Source: Echinostoma caproni (Eukaryota; Platyhelminthes; Trematoda; Plagiorchiida; Echinostomatidae). From it: a DNA stretch of 25,226 bases. Under the pieces are notes generated by a model. It saw nothing but the letters and a program-made list of their open reading frames with translations, had not been told where the DNA came from and made no database searches. This document shows positions 8,501-18,009 of this stretch, in pieces. The stretch covers positions 3,500 through 28,725 of the forward strand of contig UZAN01044018.1 in NCBI GenBank assembly GCA_900618425.1. Direction: 5' to 3'. Each line of letters opens with the position of its first letter. The first letter of the stretch is position 1. A program made the translations under genes and the position numbers.

Positions 8501-9794
8501 CTGGTCCACAACTAAAGAATTTCAACACCACCTTTTTCCCTTACACACACCATTTGGTTAGGTATAGACTAGAGACACGTCCGATAAAATAGAATTATGA
8601 TTTGCACTATGGTGACCATTTTCACCATCCCATCGCCCTATAATTGCTTGTAACGTGAGATTAACTGATTAAACGAATAGAGAAAGGCCTTCCAAGAGGA
8701 TCGGCTTGTTGTCACTAACGTCTTGTGTTTTGGTTTTTCGTTCGTCACGGTTAAGACAAGCTAATTTCCTCAATAATTATGAGTACGACGCCCAAGTTTT
8801 TTCATCGAGATCCGTTCCATCCATGGATCTCGTGTGATTTCCAATATTCTTCTTGAATTCCTCCATAGAGATAGCCTATCTGCTTACAGAGGCAATCGCA
8901 CCGAAATTAACGGACCTGATGACGGTTATGTGTCAGACTTGATTGATCTTCACTCTAAAGCTGACAGTAGAGTACACATAGGTTTCTGGGGGTACTCACC
9001 CAGAGTGATGGTAGGCTTTATCCACTTACAGTCAATACTGGAGAGAGGACCCTACGTGTAAAATTACAAAACAATAACGATTGCAGCAGAACGGATTATT
9101 GTGTCTGACAACTAATGAAGATTGCATTCAATCAGAACAACAAATAAAGTCAAACGAAAAATCATTTGAAAGGCGGTCAAAACAGAAACGAAACAGACTA
9201 ACCGTATATGACCAGTAACTGTACCCAATGAAGATCTCATATGTTTCACAATATCGCCCGCTGAAATTGCACATGAATGGTATGAAAGAAATGAATCCTC
9301 ACTGCGACTCGGGAAGTTTCACGCAAGCTATGTACTGTTTTTTTTATAGCAGTGATTAAAACCGCTGTCAAACAGTAAACGAAACGGCCGAGCAGAAAAT
9401 ACCGATCAAACGGCAACGTCGAAAACTGAAGTGATTCTCTCTTCATTCACATCCCATCAATGAAAGTGTTACATAGCATATTGAAAACATTGATTGCTTG
9501 TTTGTTCCGAATTTGAAGGACATGGTGAAACTACCAACCAGTCAGGCAGAAATCACATTGCAATCTTTGAAATTGCAGATCATTATCAGGTTATGTAAAC
9601 CAATCATATTCCCTAGTCAGAGACGAAATTTACACCTACTCGCTACTTGCTGTGTAGCTCTCTGACAGCTGTACTTGTTTGAGTTCCATCCTTTTTTCGT
9701 AATCACGGAAAAATCTTGCATCATTTCATGACAGATTTCGAAAGAGTCTAGTGAAACATGATTCGAAATCAGAACACAACAACAATTATTTTTT
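5545..9794. other. No recognisable gene; unique-looking AT-rich DNA
   Basis: Short open frames occur on both strands, for example 7768-8079 (+, 103 codons), 8307-8561 (+) and 8834-9061 (+). None has a recognisable domain, codon regularity or a partner frame, and they fit chance expectation. Small structures include an inverted repeat CGAGATCC ... GGATCTCG (8806-8832) and TACTGTTT ... AAACAGTA (9333-9377). Confidence 0.55.
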
Positions 9795-9813
9795 GGGGTG
9801 GGGGGTGGGTGGG
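9795..9813 (+). other. G-quadruplex motif
   Basis: Four runs of three or more G separated by single T residues (GGGGTGGGGGGTGGGTGGG) meet the strict G-quadruplex pattern with one-base loops, the most stable class. It stands alone in AT-rich DNA and has no neighbouring gene that would indicate a role. Confidence 0.85.
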
Positions 9814-10789
9814 AATAATCTACTATAATCTTTGAATTTTATTCGTTGATAAGATATAACAATAACGGGTTAGCGCATTACACAGGCGATATAGCAAAGG
9901 GAAAACCCTAACTTACTGACAGAACAGTGAATGTAGCGACGTAGGATGGAAGAAAACTAAATAAACTTCAGTAGCATTCCAATCGTTCCAAAAGGAAGTT
10001 GATTCCCATACAAACTGATCAATTTTCATTTTAATGTTTGCAACAAAGGCTGATGAGCCCTATGTTTTGAGTCATACAACTTACAGAATTGCAACTAATA
10101 AAATTTTTAAATTCCTTGTCGAAAGTAGAATTTTATTTTGACCAAAAAAATAATTTCGCAATGGAGTATTCCAATGATAAAGAGTCCAATATTTCGTCGG
10201 TGTGAACGTTGGTCAGTTGTTTGCGTAACACATCGATCACGATAATGGTTCAGGTCACAACCACTGGACTAACGTTAACCGCACACTTAGACAAACCTGA
10301 CCTTACCCTAGCTATAACAATCGTAACAACAAGTATTGCAATACTTTGGGGAACAAAGAAAATCAATCACTGTGGAAAATAAGTGTGAAAATAATTTATG
10401 AATATTGGATTGTTGAATAATTCGACTTGTGCCAAAGAAAGGATATAATGTTGACACTAAACATGCAAGGGTTCTTCTATATAGCCACATTATTTCTCAG
10501 TTTACACTGATTATCGAAATCATCCTCAACATGTAATCCACCTAAACAACTTTTGTTTGTCTCGACCACTCTCGGATTTAAAATAGGATAAATTCGGGTT
10601 TTCCCCTTATTGCCTTTCTTCACATCACCGACTGTGNCTGTGTCATTGAATGTACTAACGACCACTTAAAAGAGCGATGCATTTCGCATAACGGATTTTG
10701 TTTGCTGCAATGGCACTTTATACACGGTTATCACCATTGTACAATCATTTTGAAAAGACTGTTTATCGGAATTTCATTCTATAGCATTA

Positions 10790-10807
10790 GTAGTATAATT
10801 ATACTAC
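10790..10807. repeat. Perfect 18-bp palindrome
   Basis: GTAGTATAATTATACTAC is its own reverse complement. It could extrude as a small cruciform or bind a symmetric dimeric protein; no neighbouring feature supports a specific role. Confidence 0.8.
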
Positions 10808-11150
10808 GTACTCGGCTCAAAACGTTTTAAACGAGGACTATAGGTCAGTTTGTAGACGATTATGATACGACAGTGACAATCAATTACGGGCGATAATTTG
10901 TGGACAAGATAAGATAAAACGTTTTCCACAAAGAACAGTTTTCAATATATTGCATCATGTGAAGGCATTGATATCACATGAAAGTTAAAAGTGTTTAGAT
11001 GTGCGAAACGCAAAATTATCTGTACTTTCTAGTTCCGCTGAATGTACTGATTTCTGCGTGAAATGCAAATTCAAATTCTCCCCAAAACAATGCCACTCGT
11101 TTAAGTTTTGTTTATTGAGCTAAATATTTTGTCGTCCCTCTCCCTTGCGA

Positions 11151-11175
11151 TCGTATGATCTATTTGATCATGCGA
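11151..11175. repeat. Small hairpin
   Basis: TCGTATGATC and GATCATGCGA pair over ten bases with one G-T wobble around the loop TATTT. There is no T-run or gene context suggesting a terminator. Confidence 0.6.
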
Positions 11176-12997
11176 ATTGAACAACCTTTGTTTTGTTTAC
11201 CTTTTAAAGGATTTTCCATCAGTTTTCATACCTTATCAAATCTGATCCGGATAAACGACTGCAATCCTGAGTAACCCAGGCAGTCATCTTCTGAATGATC
11301 TATCATTCACCTTATGCGCGTGTTCAACGTGACACAATCCTTTTATTCGGTCAAACAACACTAAAATCAACCATACAGCTCACTGCACACTGCCAGGTCA
11401 TTGCTGTACTTTTATTTTCTTACCGATTCTATTGGGGCTCCTGGTTGCGGCAGTGCACATTTAATGTTTAAACTCGTTTTATTTCACAAACCGCACAGAG
11501 ATAGTACCTCACCATGGTCAAATAAAAGATCGGTATTTCTGGTTTTATTTGATGTATCTCATACTTCCGCCAATTTTCACGTGTTTTGTGCACCATTAAC
11601 GCGGTTTCCACAACTATTCATTTATTGTTTCAACTGCAATTCAAGTAATCACTGAAGAAAAACCAATAAGAATTGATTATATTGATTTTTGGAATAAGAC
11701 TAAATAGTCGGAATCTGATAGTGTGAAAAATACGCATTCGAAAAACCCGTGGTAGACATTCGCATTGATAGTTTCCTCTGAGAGTGACAAGTAGAGGCTT
11801 AGGGAGTCTATTCACAACATTGTTGGTTTGGGCTATTTTAAAAATGATCCGAGCATATAAAGATGCAGGGAAACTTCATTTTCATTCCTTTCTGAATTAA
11901 ATTTATCAAGTAAATGCGAACCATTGTTACTTTGGTGTATGCAAGCATCCTCCCGTGGTCCATTGTTCAGCCTTAACTTCGGTAAAAAATTGTCTTGTGA
12001 AAATCAGTGTAAAACAATGCAAAAGAAGACGTTGCAAAATAGTATCCCTGTGTTTTATTCGCGTAAAATGACAAAATGTTTTGTGATGCTCACGTTTTGA
12101 ACGAATATGGGCATTTAATTGAATTGCTAATCATTGAGTGTGTATCTCTCACAACGGTCTGTTCTCTTGGCTCACATTTTGGTGATTTCCGTAAAACAGA
12201 ACCGCATTCAGAGGTAACTAATTCCCACGACGAATAAATATGCCACCAGATACCTTTTGTCACTAACCACACAAATTGGTGACCTTTTATCAGACACAAT
12301 GTATATCACATGATACAATTCAGTATTCACAACATTATGGGTGAAGTGAATTTATCTGATCCCGTGGGTAATTCTCTCGGAGATTCACTCACAAATGAGG
12401 CAAACATTCTGTTAAAAACTAAAACGTGATTTTCCTCATAGTGCGCGTCAAGGATATTAAATAGTTTTACATGTATAGCGTGTTGCATTTCGTCTGTGTG
12501 AAAATAAATTTTCCATTTAGTAGTAGCCTTGTTTACAATAGTTGAGACTAAGATACAGAATACACATTTTGCAGCGCAGATAAAACGAATGGATACAAAA
12601 AGTATTTCTTCCATCTCTTTTTCCTGAGTTGTGCAAACGGTGTAGGTGGTAACGTTTAAACAGTTTCTTCAGTATACAATTACACAGGATCACTCTAAAA
12701 TCTAACTGAAACCACCTTCGGTTGCCTAGAGAGGAAGAATCACCAACCTGTAGTGCAGCGTCAGGTGTTTTTATAGAAATCACATAAGAAATAGAATGCA
12801 ATTTAATCATTTACGAACAACTCTGTTCTGATTTCGTCATTTCAGCAAGGTTTACTGTTGGTATCAAATGAGAGCTGACGTAGTTTGATCACCCACCGTA
12901 ACTTCATGAATCTTGAATATTTTTGCGAATTCTGATTATCTCAGAAAAGATAAATACATGGCATATGTTGGTGTGTGTTCTCCCGGCCGGAAGTGTT

Positions 12998-13044
12998 GTT
13001 CGCAGACGTTTCGTCGCCAGTCTAGGTAACATCATCCGTGCAAC
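12998..13044 (-). ncRNA. Minimal hammerhead-ribozyme-like motif, PLE type
   Basis: On the minus strand: stem I 5' arm GTTGCA (13039-13044), core CGGATGA (13032-13038; consensus CTGANGA, one change at U4), one extra T, stem II GTTACC / GGCGAC with loop TAGACT (13013-13030, one mismatch), GAAA (13009-13012), self-complementary two-pair stem III ACGT (13006-13009), C17 (13005), then TGCGAAC, which pairs with GTTGCA with one bulged G. The GAAACGTC arrangement is that described for hammerheads in Penelope-like elements. The downstream run GGGAGAACACACACCAACAT on the same strand resembles tails I associate with such repeats from memory. No PLE coding sequence was recognised beside it. Confidence 0.6.
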
Positions 13045-13054
13045 TTTGAAGTTG
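13041..13054. repeat. Hairpin flanking the hammerhead-like motif
   Basis: CAACTT and AAGTTG pair over six bases around TG. The 5' arm overlaps the stem I strand of the hammerhead-like motif, so the two structures would be mutually exclusive. Confidence 0.6.
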
Positions 13055-13057
13055 TAC

Positions 13058-13106
13058 TATGTATACATTATATACATATATGAATAAATACACACACATA
13101 TATATC
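13058..13106. repeat. Degenerate TA/CA microsatellite
   Basis: Alternating TATACATTATATACATATATG followed after a short interruption by ACACACACATATATAT-like sequence. It lies immediately 5' of the hammerhead-like motif as read on the minus strand. Confidence 0.7.
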
Positions 13107-14045
13107 CTGATCAAATACCTCTATTATAGTCAAGTCTTCCTCCTTTATTCACAATCAGTCACGTGATTGGATCTGTACTTTTTCTTCCTTGGAAATATAT
13201 CTGAAGTAGAGGATTTTGATCGGTTCAAAAGTTGAAGGTTCACGTCGATAAACTGAAATTTCAAACAGCATGACAATCACTAGTCTAATCTTTATTTGGA
13301 ACAACAAAAAATGTTGGTTAGCTACAATCTTTTGGCGTTACACTGTGTGCTTTCACCATGCGGACAATCATAAATGGCACAGTTATCGACCTGCCTTGCT
13401 TCGATTGTATCTGTCACGTGTACATGAGAGTCACGTGTACGTCACGAAAACAAATGAATTTGGCAGTCAATCATAGTTGTCGATTGCGTGCGTGGGTGTA
13501 CCGGAGGGTTTGCCGAGTTAATTCACACCGATTGCAATTAGAAGTAAATGAGAGGTATTTGGGACCGGCAGTGACAGGAAGCCCGAGTAGAAAGAATCGG
13601 TCATGCCGCGTGTGGGCGGGCGATTATCTTCAGATCCAGAATATGCCTCAGGGTTACAACAAGAACAAAAGTTGTTTCTTCTGCGTATTTTGGACGACAG
13701 AATCGGTAGCATAGACTTACAGTCCACAGATCGGTACGGGTCAGTGGTTTATTCTTGATTGATAGATAATCGCATGCTGTTGATTGTGTAATCGTATTTG
13801 TGGTTGCATTATGTTAGTTATTTTCACTGTAAAGAATAGAATTGCGTGTGATTTACGACCCCGTTTAAACCAATAACCGGTTGCAGCCAGTTAACAGACG
13901 GCATTCCATTTGGAAGGATCACTTGAGTTCATTAGCATCATGTCTCTGGCTATATTGGCCATATGATGCATCACATGGATTACACATTTTATGATCAGAA
14001 TTTATCGCCTCTGATGATGTACTTTTATGCTCAGTGATAGTTAAA
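13107..14045. other. No recognisable gene
   Basis: The 118-codon plus-strand frame at 13358-13714 overlaps a shorter plus frame and a 69-codon minus frame. It has no recognisable domain and is not called. A repeated E-box-containing unit lies at 13413-13446. Confidence 0.5.
13413..13446. repeat. Repeated GTCACGTGTAC unit
   Basis: GTCACGTGTAC occurs at 13413-13423 and 13430-13440 (17-base period), followed by a partial third GTCACG. Each full unit contains the palindromic E-box CACGTG, the binding site of bHLH proteins such as Myc/Max or USF in animals. Whether it acts as a regulatory site is unknown. Confidence 0.6.
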
Positions 14046-14093
14046 CTGGCGCACGCGCGCGCGCCAGCGAGAGAGAGAGAGAGAGAAAGAGAA
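14046..14093. repeat. Alternating CG tract joined to GA microsatellite
   Basis: CTGGCGC and GCGCCAG (14046-14067) are inverted arms flanking ACGCGCGC, giving an alternating purine-pyrimidine tract able to adopt Z-DNA. It runs straight into (GA)9 at 14069-14086 and a further purine run AAGAGAA, a homopurine tract able to form triplex DNA. Confidence 0.85.
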
Positions 14094-15200
14094 CAGATGG
14101 CAGATGCTCCTTTGGTGCTTGCCCCAGTTTTTATCACCAATCTGGCAGTATTTGATGTTTTTCGTCTAGCACGTGTAACAAACATATATTGATTCTTTGT
14201 GTACGCAATCAACAGCAATAGTTGTTTCTTTTATAAGATCTGGTCCGCTCATTGAAAGCCTGTCTAGTTAGACCCGCACTGTGGGGTCTAGTGGGTTTTG
14301 ATTAGTCTGCGACAAAGGTGACAGATGAATACGATCCACGTGAGGTTGTGCGCACAGGTGAACCGTCGGTGAGATCAGGAGACAGTATGTTAAGAACAAA
14401 AACAACGGTTGATAGGTTTGGCAAAGAGCCTGATCTTTGCAGTCAACGGTGAATTCTTTGGACTGGAACCTAGAAAACACCATATTGTTTTTGTGAAAAC
14501 GTAGCACATGAGATATCGAAACAGCATGAAGCCTATACTGCAACTGTTGAAAACAATGCACCAACAGATATGGGATCTACGTATCTAATCACGAATATGA
14601 GCAATGTTTTGATGAAACCAGGAGTTCGGTTTTGGTAGTGGGACAGTTTTATCCAGAAGAGCACATCAGGTCTTACGATCAACTGTCTTGTTATTTACAC
14701 ATGTGATTTTTCCCACTTTTCATTGGGAGTTTAATATAATTTTATTCAATAAAGATGTTCAAATAACGGAGTAAGTAGATACAACCACAATGCACGAAGC
14801 AAAACATGTATACTACTTGTGTAAACCTTAAATATTATGTATCGATTTTTGACCAGAGTTATTCCAGTCAAGCACGTACCTATCATATGTTCCGTTCTGT
14901 TACATCAAAAACAGTTAAAATGGACATTAGTCAGTTTGATCTTCCACCGGGAGCTTTATTTACAAATCATGTCATCATGATAAAACGAAGTGAATATTCG
15001 TCCTGAATGTTCCCGGTTCTTTGAACATCGTTTGTCAAAATTAAGACAATTTCAGAACTTTCTTTCCCTAAGATTCTATGAATCACGATATTTATTTGTT
15101 TTGATTTTGCTAGAATTCAGACAGAATAGATTGCTACAACCCAAATACTATCATCAGCTATAGTCCGATTGATTTTATTATTTTCATAATAACATAACCT
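14094..15200. other. No recognisable gene
   Basis: Frames at 14268-14564 (minus) and 14806-15006 (plus) lack recognisable domains. A 7-bp hairpin, TAGACCC / GGGTCTA, lies at 14269-14290. Confidence 0.5.
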
Positions 15201-15386
15201 GGTGGGGTGGCCCGGCGGTAACGTCACCATATTATCACCCCGGGGATGAGTGTTCGAATCCCACCGCCGCCACCTGACTTTTACCATTGCGTGTTGAATG
15301 GAGGCCCTTTGGTTGGCCGCTTCCCTCTTCCTAAAAATGATATAATTGTATTTTCAACGAAAGGAAGTAAAATGAAAAAAGAAACA
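15201..15386 (+). mobile_element. tRNA-derived SINE or tRNA-like pseudogene with tail
   Basis: The head (15201-15274) contains an A box TGGCCCGGCGG (15208-15218), close to the consensus TRGCNNAGYGG, and a B box with TGTTCGAATCC (15251-15261), close to GGTTCGANTCC. The ends GGTGGGG (15201-15207) and CGCCACC (15268-15274) pair in six of seven positions as an acceptor stem, but the T stem is broken and three extra bases sit before the 3' arm, so it is not a functional tRNA. A non-tRNA body with TGGAGGCCCTTTGGTTGGCCGC-like inverted sequence and an A-rich end (about 15371-15386) follow, as in SINEs. It differs from the S1-S3 family. No second copy was seen here. Confidence 0.65.
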
Positions 15387-16933
15387 AAACTACTAGTCCC
15401 GTTGAATGCAATCTTAGTTTAACTATAACCCAAAAAATCATGGTTAACTCATGCCACGTTTTTACAGTACTAAAGTACTATAAAAACGTGGCGTTCCATT
15501 AAATAGTTTTCCTTTTCCAATTGATATGCAAAGTCTCCTCATCAATCAGAAGAGAATAGTATTGACATTGCGTCTCCAGAGGTAAATATCACACAAACCG
15601 AACGAGTCGGCAGTTTGCTGCTCTTCAATTTAACGTCTGCTCGTCGTCTATTAATTTAACCATAGAGAGAAAACACATAAAGATCAATTCTGTCAATCAA
15701 TTCTGTCGTATGAGGAAATAGATATTCAACCTACTACAGCCTTTCTTCTTTCCCAAATGTCAGGCATACTTTTGTTGAAACGGAAACGTAATACAGCATT
15801 TTAAAACGTTGTCACTATACGGATTAGCGTGCTCCAAAAGCTGGATCACGCTCTCAATGGATCTTACATTGGTAATGTGTCATATGCAACCGCGTTCGTG
15901 ATTCCGCAAAACTTACTTGCTTATTCGTAAGTCCTTGGTGTGCCTAGACACGGTGTTATCCAAGAATAAGACCGTAGAAGATTCACACCACAGACTGCTG
16001 TAAATCAAACCACAACCTACTGTGTATAGATCCGTGTCCATTGNGAAATCGTATCGTGCTCAGCTGATCCGTCCTTGTGATAAACAGCGCAAGTGTGAAA
16101 TACAGATTTCCCAACTTTCATGTCAAAACTAGTTGTTCGATTAGTAGAAGTTCAGACCTTGATAAATTTAGTACAAGTATTGATTCACTTCTCGTTTTGA
16201 GCTCGGTTGGGGGGAACTGCTCAGTAGATGAAAGACTGTGACGAGTATGCCGCAACAGATGAACGCACACGATATCGCACCTCCTGCCCCAATGAGGGGT
16301 TGTGTAATGATCACGTGGATAATGGTTTAGTGGCTGTAGAAGGGTCTGTGCATCAGTAGCCCAGTAGGCGTATCAGGGTATTCCATTCATTTGTTTTTGT
16401 TAGAGCAATACAAAAACGCATTTTATGGTTACCGAAACCAACGCTTCCATATGCACAACTTTTCATGCAATTTATAACATAATCTACGTGAGACACATCT
16501 GTCTGCGTCGCATACGGTTAAGAAGATGAGCTTTTCGGATAAATGCTTTCTAATTCCTCTTGTTGTTGACGGCACATGATGTTCCGATGGAATACAGTTC
16601 AGTTGCAACAAGAAAATATTTTCAATGGAGTTCTGCGCATGTGATTTGGATAAAACCGAGTATATGCTGGAGTAGATATCAACAAATATACAAAAGCGTG
16701 CTATTTCCGAAGCGAGTAAATAGCAAAATAGTTCAACATTCGAGAGTTCATCTCCCATCAAAGGAGACCGGATCCAGGTATCAATCAGAGAACACCTAAA
16801 TGCGGTTTTCCCAAAGTGTAGAACCTCATCCGTGAATCCCCGGGCAGACATTCATCGATAGTCTAACAAACCTACTAACAACGTTGACTAAGACTAGAGA
16901 AAACACCAATTTACAAACCTAAAATTCACTTCT
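15387..16933. other. No recognisable gene; contains a strong hairpin
   Basis: The 140-codon minus-strand frame at 16429-16851 is the longest in the window but shows no domain I recognise, and a plus frame overlaps it. One ambiguous base lies at 16044. The region just before 16934 could hold decayed upstream parts of LINE copy 2, but no endonuclease motif was seen. Confidence 0.45.
15453..15492. repeat. Near-perfect 19-bp hairpin with 2-base loop
   Basis: Arms 15453-15471 (GCCACGTTTTTACAGTACT) and 15474-15492 pair in 18 of 19 positions, the exception being C15465 opposite A15480. The loop is AA. Such a compact, near-perfect palindrome could be a remnant of a foldback transposon end, a recombination intermediate or a small-RNA precursor; the arms are shorter than most miRNA precursors. 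Confidence 0.85.
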
Positions 16934-17191
16934 TTGAGGACAGGGATGTTTCTGAGCGATCTATCCTGGTTAGATTATAAACTTCTCCCGGAGTTCCTCA
17001 CTCGGAACAATTATGACTTGCTGAGGAACCACTACACCAGGCTGATTCCTCAGGACAAGCTGTATTACCAAGAGACGCTAGCACAGGGATTCATCTCTAA
17101 CCCTAATTTGTTGTATAAGTTAAATTCGGCATATCGGTACTCAGCCGCGCTGGGAGAGTTGCAGTTTCTCCAACGGAAGCAGCTGGAATGA
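16934..17191 (+). pseudogene. LINE pol linker between endonuclease and RT
   Basis: This open frame of 85 codons reads DKLYYQETLAQGF, then NPNLLYKLNSAYRY at about residues 48-68. The pattern YxExLAxxxxxNPxxxYKYI is typical of the segment linking endonuclease and reverse transcriptase in CR1/jockey pol. The next segment, MMKAHYSKVLSAPQ in the adjacent frame from 17190, fits the expected FxSVFT block, so a frameshift and tandem TGA stops end this frame. An alternative is an exon of a host gene: a possible acceptor (TTGAGGACAG) lies just before 16953. The colinearity with downstream LINE sequence makes the LINE reading more likely. Confidence 0.55.
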
Positions 17192-17930
17192 TGAAAGCTC
17201 ACTATTCCAAGGTTCTTTCTGCACCACAGATTCAAGGTAGACAGCTCCCGCGACAGTTGCATCATCTTTCATCTCGTTCGCAGACCAACGAAACATTTAC
17301 TGTCAAAATGTCCAAGCAAATGTAACGCTTCTGCGAAGAAATGTAACCCCAGGTGCTGACAACATACACCCGAAATCCTTCATCCTTTTGGCGAATTACC
17401 TATCCAAACCACCAGCCAATCTATCTCAACGAATTTTCGATTAACCAAACTACCGAAATGTAATCCTACTGACTGCGTTATCGAGTCACGGAGTCAGTTG
17501 GAGCAGATTTCCTGATGGAACACTTAGAAAGATCCAACATTCTCTCGACAGATCAGCATGGGCTTAGGTAAAAGTGATCCCATTCCACCAGCGTGCTTCT
17601 TGTTCGAGATGAATAGACCAGTTGATGAGGGTTTATCTGAACTTCTCGAAAGCACCTGAACGGGCAAACCACCACATTTTGTTACAGAAGCTCTAAAATT
17701 AAGGCACTCGAGGTTTCGAGCTTCATCGAACCAGATCACTGCTCCATAAACGGACCATGTCAGTCAATGCTTCCGATTCCCTATCCGGTTCCATCAGCGC
17801 CACCCGCGGTGTTCCACAATGTTCCGTACTTTGTTCCCGACTTTTCCGTGCATTGATAAACGATCTACCGAATGCGCTTAGGTGAAACTTAATACCTTTT
17901 ACAGCTGAAGCCAAAATCTGAAATAGAATA
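17190..17930 (+). pseudogene. LINE reverse transcriptase relic, catalytic residues lost
   Basis: Reading through frameshifts gives MMKAHYSKVLS, GADNIHPKSFILLANYLSKP, MEHLERSNILSTDQHGLR (from about 17515, matching MEHLEKHNVLSSNQCGFR of copy 1), LLVRDE, and YLNFSKAPERANH. Motif A Asp is Asn at 17640-17642. The next block ISATRGVPQCSVLCSRLF matches the family SGVPQGSVLGPLLF, and the FADDAKI block is FTAEAKI at 17898-17918. Both metal-binding motifs are therefore destroyed. Minus-strand frames at 17524-17914 are shadows of this relic. Confidence 0.75.
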
Positions 17931-18009
17931 ACACAACCGGAGAGCAGGCTATCAGATCAAGAAACACCTAACGCAGCTTACCAATGGTCTTCGAAGAACG
18001 GCATGGAAT

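Larger units (their letters stand above)
9814..12959. other. No recognisable gene; contains small palindromes
   Basis: Frames up to 97 codons (minus strand, 12327-12810) overlap each other in different frames and carry no recognisable domain. The stretch holds a perfect 18-bp palindrome at 10790-10807 and a 10-bp stem hairpin at 11151-11175. One ambiguous base lies at 10637. Confidence 0.55.

Noticed and set aside
12327..12810. Two overlapping minus-strand frames (95 and 97 codons)
   Set aside because: They lie in different frames over the same DNA, with no domain or motif; chance is the simplest explanation.
13358..13714. 118-codon plus-strand frame
   Set aside because: No recognisable domain and overlapping frames of similar length on both strands; consistent with chance.
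14495..14535. GCACATGAGATATCGAAACAGC, resembling the S-family core
   Set aside because: CTGATGA is largely missing, stem II would be too short, and no promoter boxes or flanking family sequence were recognised.
17524..17914. Minus-strand frames of 63-71 codons
   Set aside because: They are antisense shadows of the LINE reverse transcriptase relic.
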